From positions 1 through 5,591 of the forward strand of contig JACMKY010000539.1 of assembly GCA_014379925.1 (NCBI GenBank): a stretch of 5,591 bases of DNA. The letters are read 5' to 3'. Below the pieces are notes generated by a model. That model searched no databases, was not told where the DNA came from, and saw nothing but the letters and a program-made list of their open reading frames with translations. Made by a program: the position numbers and the translations under genes. How positions within the stretch are numbered: the first letter of the stretch is position 1; the number at the start of each line of letters is the position of its first letter. Positions 1-5,591 of the stretch are shown here, in pieces. The DNA is from Cytophagales bacterium. Its GTDB lineage: Bacteria; Bacteroidota; Bacteroidia; Cytophagales; ES-bin-26.

Positions 1-2
1 GT

Positions 3-947
3 GATCGGCAACCCGATAGTCAGCGTCCCGGCGGCGGGCGCGGCGACCGCCGGGACGCCTCGCCGTCGTCCTACCGGAGTGGCCCGTCCCGTCCCGCCAA
101 CGACCGGGGAGAAGGGGCCGATTGGAAACAGAACAACCAACGCTACGAGAGCCACACCAATCGGCAACTCATGGATGCTTCGGAGAAAACCACCCGTCCC
201 GTCGATTTCCCCGGGGAAGCGTCCGGCAACCCGTCCGGCGAAGGCATCCGGTTGAATCGCTACATCGCCAACGCCGGCGTTTGTTCGCGACGCGACGCGG
301 ACGTGCTGATCGAATCGGGCGAAATCAGGGTGAACGGCAACGTGATCACCGAGATGGGCTACCGCGTGGGCAAGAACGACGTTGTCAAGTACGGCAACCG
401 GCTCCTGAACCGCGAAAAACTGGTCTACGTGCTGCTCAACAAACCCAAGGACTACCTTACCACCACCGAAGATCCCAACGATCGTAAAACGGTCATGGAC
501 CTGGTGAAGGAAGCGGGTGACCAGCGCATTTACCCGGTGGGAAGGCTAGACCGCAACACCACTGGTCTGCTGCTGCTGACCAACGACGGCGAACTGGCCG
601 AAAAGCTGGCGCATCCGTCCAACGAAATCAAGAAAGTATACCAGGTGGAGCTCGACAAATCCCTGGGGGCGGAAGACTTCGAGAAGATCAAGGAAGGCCT
701 CACCCTGGAGGACGGTCCGGTAAAGGTGGATGACCTGGCCTACGTGACCCCCGATAACATGGTCATCGGCATCGAGATTCACAGTGGCCGCAACCGACTG
801 GTGCGCCGGATTTTCGAACACCTGGGCTACGAAGTGCTGAAGCTCGACCGCACGGTGTACGCTGGCCTCAGCAAAAAAGACCTGCCCCGGGGCACCTGGC
901 GCTTCCTGGCCGACAAGGAAGTCGTAAAACTGAAGTATTTCCAGTAG
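3..947 (+). CDS. rluB: RluB/RsuA-family rRNA pseudouridine synthase, 5'-partial
   Basis: This enzyme isomerises a specific uridine to pseudouridine in ribosomal RNA; RluB relatives act on 23S rRNA during ribosome assembly. Numbering from the ATG at 171, an S4 RNA-binding domain covers about residues 26-70 (IRLNRYIANAGVCSRRDADV onward). The catalytic domain follows, with the GRLD motif and nucleophile Asp127 (codon 549-551), then the NTTGLLLLTNDGE and GRNRLVRRIFEHLGYEV blocks. The frame stays open for 56 codons upstream of that ATG to the window edge. These encode a low-complexity stretch rich in Arg, Gly, Ser, Asp and Asn, so I treat the gene as starting outside the window; 171 is the fallback start. 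The gene ends with TAG and converges on the TolB-like gene. The family is certain. RluB rather than RluE, RluF or RsuA is inferred from the motif wording and the likely phylum. Confidence 0.93.
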   Translation, partial: DRQPDSQRPGGGRGDRRDASPSSYRSGPSRPANDRGEGADWKQNNQRYESHTNRQLMDASEKTTRPVDFPGEASGNPSGEGIRLNRYIANAGVCSRRDADVLIESGEIRVNGNVITEMGYRVGKNDVVKYGNRLLNREKLVYVLLNKPKDYLTTTEDPNDRKTVMDLVKEAGDQRIYPVGRLDRNTTGLLLLTNDGELAEKLAHPSNEIKKVYQVELDKSLGAEDFEKIKEGLTLEDGPVKVDDLAYVTPDNMVIGIEIHSGRNRLVRRIFEHLGYEVLKLDRTVYAGLSKKDLPRGTWRFLADKEVVKLKYFQ

Positions 948-969
948 GTTCCAAGGGTGGCGTAACCGC

Positions 970-1929
970 TCACTTTGGCTTCCAGGCGGCGCGGCTGCCG
1001 TCAACGCCGGCCTGGTAACGGAGGGCTTCCACTGCGTGCGGGTTGGAGCCGTCGGCCAGCACCACGTACACCGGCTGCCGGTCGCCCGACTGCCCTTCGT
1101 AGGTCCCGGGGTTCCAGGCCGCGTCCCGCCAGCGCGGATCATCCGTCATGCGGTAGGAAATCCATTTCCCGTCGGGCGACCAGGCGGGCGAAAAAATGAA
1201 CATTCCCTGGTACGTAAGTTGCTTCTGGTTCTTCCCGTCGGCATCGCAGACGAACAGCTCCAGGGTGGTGCCCATCTGGTCGCAGTAGAGAATCCTGGTG
1301 CCGTCCGGCAACCAGGTGGGTCCCACGGCCCCGATCTCGTTTTCGTGCGTGGTGAGTTGGCGCACGTTCTTGCCGTCAGCATCCATTACGAACACGCAGG
1401 AGCCTTTGCCCACCCCGCCCGTGAAGGCGATCTTCTCCCCGTCCGGGGAAACGCACGGGTCGCGCCCGTCGCCGATCACCTCGAAGCCGGACCCGTTGGG
1501 AGCCACGCGGGCGACCATGCCTTTGCCACCCCGATCCAGGCCAAACACAATCCACCCGCCTTTGCCCGGCCAGGTGGGAAAGTAGCAATAGGCCGGGGCG
1601 GTTTCCCGCGTCAACTGGCGCACGCTGCTTCCGTCCGCACCCATGACAAAGAGGTTGTGCGCCCCGTTGCGGTTGGACGTGAAAACAATCTTCCTACCAT
1701 CCGGCGACCACATCGGGTAGCGGTCCTCGGCCGGATGGCGCGTCAGGTTCCGGGCGTCGCCCGTAGTCGGATCGACCGTGAATACGTCGGTGTTGCCCGT
1801 GCGCATGGACGTAACGACGAACTGGTGTCCCCCCAGTTCCCCTTCGGCCGGAGCCGGGTTCTGACAGCGGGTTATGAAAGGACATCCCCAAAGCATCAGC
1901 CAAACCCGGAGGCGAATCGGATTCTTCAT
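970..1929 (-). CDS. Exported TolB-like beta-propeller (PD40/WD40-like repeat) protein
   Basis: A 319-residue protein built of TolB-type PD40 repeats. The N-terminus has basic residues (MKNPIRLR) and a short hydrophobic core (about 9-20), so it is probably exported. Leu13-Trp14-Gly15-Cys16 is an imperfect lipobox, so a lipoprotein anchor is possible but unproven. Repeats start near residues 71 (PMWSPDGRKIVF), 118, 158 (PCVSPDGEKIAF), 204 (PTWLPDG) and 248 (PAWSPDG). They often end in an ADGxxxxQLT-type strand. With the repeat at 35-63 this makes six blades. The C-terminal AAWKPK resembles the first strand of a blade and may close the ring. Blade six carries an insertion rich in Asp, Arg and Trp (about 261-285). 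No catalytic domain is visible. Such propellers usually bind proteins or ligands in the periplasm. It is not TolB itself: the N-terminal TolB domain is absent and no tol/pal genes are adjacent. The 5' flank is a heptad repeat array. The ligand is unknown. Confidence 0.88.
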   Translation of the reverse strand: MKNPIRLRVWLMLWGCPFITRCQNPAPAEGELGGHQFVVTSMRTGNTDVFTVDPTTGDARNLTRHPAEDRYPMWSPDGRKIVFTSNRNGAHNLFVMGADGSSVRQLTRETAPAYCYFPTWPGKGGWIVFGLDRGGKGMVARVAPNGSGFEVIGDGRDPCVSPDGEKIAFTGGVGKGSCVFVMDADGKNVRQLTTHENEIGAVGPTWLPDGTRILYCDQMGTTLELFVCDADGKNQKQLTYQGMFIFSPAWSPDGKWISYRMTDDPRWRDAAWNPGTYEGQSGDRQPVYVVLADGSNPHAVEALRYQAGVDGSRAAWKPK

Positions 1930-1937
1930 GGAAGTAA

Positions 1938-2039
1938 GTTACAGGTTGATGGGTTACAGGTTACAGGTTGATGGGTTGCAGGTTGATGGGTTACAGGTTG
2001 CAGGTTGATGGGTTACAGGTTGCAAGTTACAGGTTACGG
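1938..2039. repeat. Tandem heptad/octad repeat array
   Basis: These 102 bases divide completely into 14 units beginning GTT. Ten are 7-mers: GTTACAG six times, GTTGCAG twice, plus variants GTTGCAA and GTTACGG. Four are the 8-mer GTTGATGG, at 1945, 1967, 1982 and 2004, so they are spaced 22, 15 and 22 bp apart. The array lies between the second permease and the TolB-like gene and ends 8 bp before the latter's start codon. It is non-coding in its context. A long plus-strand frame runs through it, but that frame is an antisense shadow of the permease. Confidence 0.93.
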
Positions 2040-2135
2040 ATCAGGACGGAGAAAATTAATGGATGGTGGAACGGCATAGGCCCAAATCACCCCACTTTTT
2101 CAATTTCCAACCCGCAATACCAAGTAGCCGCGCGG

Positions 2136-2159
2136 CGGTCCCGTAATCGGTCCCGTAAT
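2136..2159. repeat. 12-bp tandem duplication (CGGTCCCGTAAT x2)
   Basis: Two exact adjacent copies of a 12-mer lie inside the gap between the second permease and the TolB-like gene. They are followed by a third partial CGG. The flanking bases 2127-2136 form the palindrome GCCGCGCGGC, but there is no T-run, so I do not call a terminator. The duplication may be replication slippage or a pair of binding sites; nothing in the sequence decides between these. Confidence 0.7.
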
Positions 2160-2176
2160 CGGCGAAGGCAGCCCGG

Positions 2177-2210
2177 CAACCTGCAACTCATCAACCTGCA
2201 ACTTGTAACC
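2177..2210 (-). repeat. Inverted copy of the heptad repeat array
   Basis: Read on the minus strand, this segment starts one base after the second permease stop codon. It consists of the units GTTACAA, GTTGCAG, GTTGATGA, GTTGCAG and a partial GTTG. These are the same units as in the 1938-2039 array, in the opposite orientation. It matches 1989-2022 at 31 of 34 positions, and 1952-1985 equally well. All mismatches are A/G transitions. A transcript crossing the gap could therefore fold into a stem of about 34 bp with a loop of about 150 nt. Confidence 0.85.
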
Positions 2211-3029
2211 CTACTTCAGCACGTCCTGGCCGATGGCTTGGCGGCGCAGGTAGTCGGAAACCTTTTCGAAGAGGGAAATCAGCACAATGGTGAAGAAAAT
2301 GAGCGCCAGCCCATCCTGGTAACGCGTGAGCTTCATGGCCATGTGGATTTCGTAGCCAATACCGGCCCCGCCGAAAACGCCCAGGCCGATGGCCGCCCGG
2401 AGGTTGATGTCGAAGGCGTAGAAGAGGTTGGCGATGAAGGAAGGCAACACCTGGGGAATGATGCCGAACTGAATCACCTGCCACTTGGTGGCTCCCACCG
2501 CGTACACCGCTTCCGCCGGGTCGCCGTCGGTTCCTTCGATGGCATCGGCGAAGAGTTTGCCGAACACACCGACCGTTCCAACCACCAGGGACAACATCCC
2601 GGCGAAGGGCCCCAATCCCACCGCGATCAGGAATACCAGGATGATGACCAGGTTCGGAATTCCCCGCTCGATGGACAGCCCGGTACGGACGACGGCGCGG
2701 ACGGCGGGGTGCGGACTGGTGTTGCCCGCCGCCAAAAAGGCCAGACCCATCGCCAGCGTCCCACCGATGAGCGTGCCGAGAAAGGCCATGGAAATGGTTT
2801 GCAGGATGGAACTGAACACTTTCTCTTTGCGCCAAAGCACTTCGAAATTCGGGGGCGTCATCTCCCCCATCAACTCCGCCAGGTAGTGGAAATCGGTGAT
2901 GAACAACCGCGGATCGAACCCGAAATACCCGCACAAGCCCACCACCACCAGCAGGAACACCAGCAGGTAAGTAACCGCCCGTTTGTAGCGCTGGGAGGGT
3001 AGATACGGCTTCTCGATGACCAGATTCAT
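2211..3029 (-). CDS. phnE: PhnE-like ABC transporter permease (second copy)
   Basis: A 272-residue inner-membrane permease of the binding-protein-dependent ABC family, of the phosphonate/phosphite/phosphate PhnE type. Hydrophobic segments lie near residues 19-35, 75-101, 125-152, 196-226 and 240-255. The cytoplasmic EAA loop that contacts the ATPase is clear: EAVYAVGATKWQVIQFGIIP, with Glu173, Gly179 and Pro192. The phrase AVGLGPFAG (136-144) is close to E. coli PhnE as I recall it. The ATG at 3029 overlaps the TGA of the upstream permease in an ATGA arrangement, which implies translational coupling. The same frame stays open upstream to about 3776, but that stretch is antiparallel-free overlap with the first permease and has no permease character. 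It is paralogous to its neighbour, so the two probably form a heterodimer. Substrate within the family is not determinable here. Confidence 0.92.
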   Translation of the reverse strand: MNLVIEKPYLPSQRYKRAVTYLLVFLLVVVGLCGYFGFDPRLFITDFHYLAELMGEMTPPNFEVLWRKEKVFSSILQTISMAFLGTLIGGTLAMGLAFLAAGNTSPHPAVRAVVRTGLSIERGIPNLVIILVFLIAVGLGPFAGMLSLVVGTVGVFGKLFADAIEGTDGDPAEAVYAVGATKWQVIQFGIIPQVLPSFIANLFYAFDINLRAAIGLGVFGGAGIGYEIHMAMKLTRYQDGLALIFFTIVLISLFEKVSDYLRRQAIGQDVLK

Positions 3030-3820
3030 CTCAGTTTGATTTCGGGGGCTACTTTTTTCCTCAGTAAACCGGACAACTTTTCGGAAAGGAACACCAGCGC
3101 CAGGATCACGAGAATGGCGCTGGTGGCCCGTTGGTACTCCAGCAGCCGGAAAGCGTAAAACAACTCGTAGCCAATGCCGCCCGCCCCGACGGCGCCCAGT
3201 AAAACCGACAGGCGGATGTTTACCTCGAACCGGAAAATCGTGTTGATGATGAGCGAAGGAAGCACTTGGGGAACCACCCCGTAGCGGATCACCTGCCACC
3301 GGTTGGCGCCCACCGATTGGATGGATTCCAGGGTGGCCGGGTTGATCTCCTCGATGGCATCCCCGAACAGGCGCCCCAACATCCCGATGCAACCGATCGA
3401 CATGGCGATCACGCCGGGAAACGGTCCCAGGCCCAGGGCGGAAATCAGGAGGAGCAGCAGGATGATTTCGGGCAGGGAACGCTCGGTGGCGAGCAGAAAA
3501 CGACTGGCGTTGCGCAACCAGGGAGGTGACACGTTGGAAGCGGCCGCCAGGGCGAAGAAGAACGAGAGGATGGCCCCGAAAACGGTGGCCAGGAAAGCCA
3601 ACAGAACGGTTTCCAAGGCGGGATTCACCAGCTCGGCCAGCGCAGCCAGGTCGGGGGGGAACATGAAGCCGAGGAACTCGATCCCCTTGGGAAGACCCCG
3701 CCGGAGCGCGGAAAAATCCACCTTGCACGACACCGCGGCCCAGTAGGCCGCGAACCCGAGCCCCGCAACCACCCAAATTTTGCGGATGGTTTTCTTACGC
3801 TGGTAGCGGGCGTAGTCCAC
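3026..3820 (-). CDS. phnE: PhnE-like ABC transporter permease (first copy), GTG start
   Basis: A 264-residue membrane permease, paralogous to the gene that follows it. The N-terminus is basic (RYQRKKTIRK), and the next gene also has a basic RYKR near its N-terminus. Membrane segments lie near residues 14-30, 70-94, 117-146, 188-218 and 232-247. The EAA-type loop runs LESIQSVGANRWQVIRYGVVP, with Glu165, Gly171 and Pro184; the two alanines of the classical motif are replaced by Ser and Ile. ALGLGPFPGV (128-137) and GAGGIGYEL (212-220) match the PhnE pattern. The GTG at 3820 is chosen because the first ATG-encoded Met after it (residue 53) would remove the first membrane segment, and no ATG precedes it nearby in frame. 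This start gives a 26-bp overlap with phnC. The stop overlaps the next permease's ATG. Two-permease versions are known elsewhere, such as rhizobial phnE1/phnE2 and HtxC/HtxE. Confidence 0.92.
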   Translation of the reverse strand: MDYARYQRKKTIRKIWVVAGLGFAAYWAAVSCKVDFSALRRGLPKGIEFLGFMFPPDLAALAELVNPALETVLLAFLATVFGAILSFFFALAAASNVSPPWLRNASRFLLATERSLPEIILLLLLISALGLGPFPGVIAMSIGCIGMLGRLFGDAIEEINPATLESIQSVGANRWQVIRYGVVPQVLPSLIINTIFRFEVNIRLSVLLGAVGAGGIGYELFYAFRLLEYQRATSAILVILALVFLSEKLSGLLRKKVAPEIKLR

Positions 3821-4643
3821 GGCCGGGTGCGCTTGGCGCTTGGTGCAGGGGATTCTCCGTCGGGGGGGTTTCCCGCGGGCGATGGGCTTCCATTTCCGAC
3901 CACTCGGCCCCGTAAATATCCAGCATTTCCGCCCGGGTCAACCCGTTGCCGCCGTCGCGCACGACGCGGCCGTCCTTGATGGCGATGATCCGCGTGCAAA
4001 ATTCGGTGATGATTTCCGGCTGGTGAAACACGCCGATGATGGGCATTTCTTCCGCCAGCGGCTTGAGCAGTTGCATGATCTTGCGGGCGTTGCTGGGATC
4101 CAGGTTGGCGATGGGTTCGTCGGCCAGCATGATGGCCGGTTGCTGGTACATGGCCCGGGCAATGGCCACCCGCTGCATCTCGCCGCCGCTCAGCGAACCG
4201 ACGGTGCGGTGCGCCAGGTGCGCCACCTTGACTTTTTCCAGCGTTTCCAACGCCAGCAGGGCTTCGCGGTCGGTGAATCCGTAGAACAGGCTCCGCAGCC
4301 AGTTGATGTTTCCCAACTGCCCGATCAGGACGTTGTCGATGGCCGAGAGGCGTTTAACCAGGTTAAATCCCTGGAAGATCACACCGATCTGCTGCCGGGC
4401 CCGCCGCAGTTCCTTGCCTTGGCTGCGCGTCAGGTTGATGGCGTGGTTCCGGTGGTCCGTGAAGACCACCTCCCCGGTGGTGGGTTGGGTGAGTCCGTTC
4501 AGGCAACGCATGGTCAGCGTCTTGCCGGCTCCGCTCGGACCCAGGATTCCCACGAACTCTCCTTTTTCAACCTTGAAGCTGATCCCCTTCAGGATCGGCA
4601 CCCCTTCCTTGGTTGATTTCGTGATGTTCCTTGCCTCAATCAT
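3795..4643 (-). CDS. phnC: PhnC-like ABC transporter ATP-binding protein
   Basis: The cytoplasmic ATPase that powers import by the two adjacent permeases. All ABC motifs are present in its 282 residues: Walker A GPSGAGKT (35-42), Q-loop Gln91 in FQGFNLVKRLS, signature LSGGEMQR (151-158), Walker B IMLADEP with Asp175 and Glu176, D-loop LDPS (181-184), and H-loop His207. FNLVKRLSAIDNVLIGQLG (93-111) is particularly PhnC-like and separates it from generic phosphate (PstB) or amino-acid ATPases. After the last conserved segment there is a hydrophilic, proline-rich tail (about 253-282). Its last codons overlap the start of the first permease. It starts with ATG at 4643 and ends with TAA. It leads the three-gene unit and is preceded by a 213-bp gap with heptad repeats. 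The natural ligand (phosphonate, phosphite, phosphate or a relative) cannot be read from the ATPase. Confidence 0.94.
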   Translation of the reverse strand: MIEARNITKSTKEGVPILKGISFKVEKGEFVGILGPSGAGKTLTMRCLNGLTQPTTGEVVFTDHRNHAINLTRSQGKELRRARQQIGVIFQGFNLVKRLSAIDNVLIGQLGNINWLRSLFYGFTDREALLALETLEKVKVAHLAHRTVGSLSGGEMQRVAIARAMYQQPAIMLADEPIANLDPSNARKIMQLLKPLAEEMPIIGVFHQPEIITEFCTRIIAIKDGRVVRDGGNGLTRAEMLDIYGAEWSEMEAHRPRETPPTENPLHQAPSAPGRGLRPLPA

Positions 4644-4650
4644 GCCGGGC

Positions 4651-4678
4651 AGTCGTGAGTCGCCAATCGCAAGTAGTT
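4651..4678. repeat. Short degenerate heptad repeat upstream of phnC
   Basis: Four consecutive 7-mers on the plus strand: AGTCGTG, AGTCGCC, AATCGCA and AGTAGTT. They share the pattern A-R-T-M-G at a strict 7-base period. The array ends 7 bp before the phnC start codon. The units differ in sequence from those in 1938-2039 but share the period and the intergenic position. With only four imperfect copies, chance is not excluded. Confidence 0.55.
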
Positions 4679-4770
4679 GCCGGACGTTGTGAATCCATCT
4701 TGTTGTGCATATTGGTTTTTCAAACGTGCTTAACTCGGCTCGAACAGTTGATACCCAACGCTTTTGCGCT

Positions 4771-4798
4771 GCTTATTGCTTACAACTTACGGCTTACC
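4771..4798. repeat. Short degenerate heptad repeat downstream of the ThiE/TenI-like gene
   Basis: Four consecutive 7-mers on the plus strand: GCTTATT, GCTTACA, ACTTACG and GCTTACC, that is RCTTAYN. On the minus strand they read as GTAAGCC, GTAAGTT, GTAAGCA and AATAAGC, which resembles the GTTACAG units in starting GT and having A at the fourth position. The rest of the 4644-4856 gap shows no gene, no convincing promoter and no terminator. Confidence 0.65.
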
Positions 4799-4856
4799 GT
4801 GGCCTGACCAAAGAGCAAAAGTGGCCCTCCGGTGTTAGGGTGGATTGAGACCCCCG

Positions 4857-5546
4857 TTAGTTTTGCGTTAGCGCCGGGGTTTCTTCGCGCCGGGCGGCGC
4901 TTCTGGTTTCGATCCGTTGCTGAATGGCCCTGAACCGTTTGACGGCCTGCACCAGGTCGCGGTCGTGTTCGAAAGTCGTCCAGAGGTGGCCCAGCAGGGC
5001 CAATCCGTCGAACCCCGCGTCGAAGGCCTGGTCCACCACGCGGTCGGTGATTCCCCCCAGCGCAATGACGTTGGGCCGGTCCGGTTTCTCGCCCAGGAAA
5101 ACCTTCAGGTCGTTGATGCGGAATTTGCTGTTGTAGCCCCGGTTGGAAATGCTGTCGAAAATCGGACTCAGGAACAGGTAATCGAACATGGGCGACGCCT
5201 TTTTCACTTCCTGGATCGAATGCAGGGAAAAACTGAGGTGCGCGAAGAACTGCTTCCGGGGCGGAGTAGGGTCCTGGCCCCGGTCCCGCAGGAAATCCTC
5301 GTAGCAGTATTTCTTCGTAAAATGCGCCCCGCGCAGCCCGTACCGCTCTACCAGCTCGAAGTGGGAATGCAGCACCACGTACCGACGGAAAGGCTCCGGG
5401 ATCCGTTCGATGTAGGCCGCCATGCGCGACGCCGTATAACCGCTTTTTCGCAGGTGAAAGTACTGCAACCCTTCGCAAAACAGCAGGTTCAGCAAGTAGT
5501 GCTCGTTGGGCACGTCGCTGAAATTGGAAACCACGATTAACTTCAT
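4857..5546 (-). CDS. Divergent ThiE/TenI-family protein (thiamine phosphate synthase-like)
   Basis: A 229-residue TIM-barrel protein of the TMP-TENI family. ThiE joins the pyrimidine and thiazole halves of thiamine; TenI is a thiazole tautomerase. Visible landmarks are LQYFHLRK (27-34, for the LR.K phosphate-binding segment), SFSLHSIQEV (105-114, with His109 where both families have one), DYLFLSPIFDSIS (122-134, for DY..GP.F.T), and VIALGGI (160-166) followed by GFDGLALLG (178-186), the C-terminal phosphate-binding region. The Asn-Asp pair and second Asp that hold magnesium in classical ThiE seem absent: the aligned stretches read LHSHFELV (59-66) and GAHFTKKY (73-80). The final 25 residues are polar and probably disordered. 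The ATG at 5546 is preceded by an A-rich GAAAA and no Shine-Dalgarno. No other thiamine gene is in the window. The fold is confident. Whether it is a synthase, a tautomerase or something else is open, so no symbol is given. Confidence 0.85.
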   Translation of the reverse strand: MKLIVVSNFSDVPNEHYLLNLLFCEGLQYFHLRKSGYTASRMAAYIERIPEPFRRYVVLHSHFELVERYGLRGAHFTKKYCYEDFLRDRGQDPTPPRKQFFAHLSFSLHSIQEVKKASPMFDYLFLSPIFDSISNRGYNSKFRINDLKVFLGEKPDRPNVIALGGITDRVVDQAFDAGFDGLALLGHLWTTFEHDRDLVQAVKRFRAIQQRIETRSAARREETPALTQN

Positions 5547-5591
5547 TTTTCAGGGCGAAATTGGATAGCGTATACGCGAAGGGCAAGTTTA

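Noticed and set aside
1036..1971. Plus-strand open frame of 311 codons opposite the TolB-like gene
   Set aside because: The minus-strand frame has regular PD40 repeats and a signal peptide; the plus-strand product has no recognisable features.
2127..2164. Possible terminator after the second permease (GCCGCGCGGC palindrome and nearby repeats)
   Set aside because: The palindrome has no loop and no T-run follows in the transcribed direction, so it does not make an intrinsic terminator.
1938..2210. CRISPR array or IS terminal inverted repeats
   Set aside because: The units are contiguous 7- and 8-mers without spacers, and the DNA between the inverted arms has no transposase gene and is too short for one.
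1968..3002. Long plus-strand open frame (344 codons) starting in the heptad array
   Set aside because: It is antisense to the second permease, which has clear family motifs. Its product is a Gln/His/Arg-rich string with no recognisable domain, and it begins in repeat DNA. GC-rich coding DNA often leaves such antisense frames open.
3030..3776. Upstream in-frame extension of the second permease (open frame to 3776)
   Set aside because: This part reads the first permease out of frame and is Arg/Gly/Pro-rich with no membrane character. The ATG at 3029 with the ATGA overlap is a far better start.
4799..4830. Possible terminator hairpin after the ThiE/TenI-like gene (two GGCC blocks)
   Set aside because: Only four pairing bases with no T-run; indistinguishable from chance in GC-rich DNA.
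5568..5577. Palindrome GCGTATACGC upstream of the ThiE/TenI-like start
   Set aside because: A 10-bp palindrome is expected several times by chance in a window this size, and nothing else supports an operator.
5584..5591. Possible Bacteroidota -7 promoter element on the minus strand (TAAACTTG against TAnnTTTG)
   Set aside because: One mismatch to the consensus, and the -33 element would lie outside the window, so it cannot be supported.

Overview
This window looks like chromosomal DNA from a GC-rich member of the Bacteroidota. Three things point there: the RluB-type pseudouridine synthase has a low-complexity Arg/Gly/Ser/Asn-rich N-terminal extension, as Bacteroidota RluB proteins often do; the ThiE/TenI-like protein resembles the divergent short clade I recall from that phylum; and no start codon has a clear Shine-Dalgarno sequence. 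This is inferred from protein character, since no database could be searched.

Layout. A plus-strand rluB-like gene enters from the left edge and ends at 947. Everything else is on the minus strand. Reading in the direction of transcription (right to left) these are: a ThiE/TenI-fold protein (5546-4857), a 213-bp gap, then a tight three-gene ABC transporter unit of phnC-like ATPase (4643-3795), first phnE-like permease (GTG start, 3820-3026) and second phnE-like permease (3029-2211). After a 281-bp repeat-bearing gap comes an exported TolB-like six-bladed beta-propeller protein (1929-970), which converges on rluB with only 22 bp between the stops.

How the genes work together. phnC and the two phnE genes overlap (26 and 4 bp) and should form one translationally coupled unit: an ATPase dimer driving a heterodimeric permease of the phosphonate/phosphite/phosphate family. 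The periplasmic binding protein (PhnD) is not in the window and must be encoded elsewhere if the system works in the usual way. No phosphonate catabolism gene is visible. The thi-like and TolB-like genes are separated from the transporter by repeat-containing gaps and have no evident functional link to it.

The most unusual structure is non-coding. Both larger minus-strand gaps carry degenerate tandem repeats with a 7-nt period. One array (1938-2039) is a clean mosaic of 7-mers and 8-mers. An inverted copy (2177-2210) abuts the second permease stop codon and could pair with the array. Two further short arrays (4651-4678 and 4771-4798) have different unit sequences but the same period. I found no RNA genes, CRISPR array, insertion sequence or convincing intrinsic terminator. 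No clear new multi-gene system is evident; the heptad repeat family is the best candidate for something under-described.
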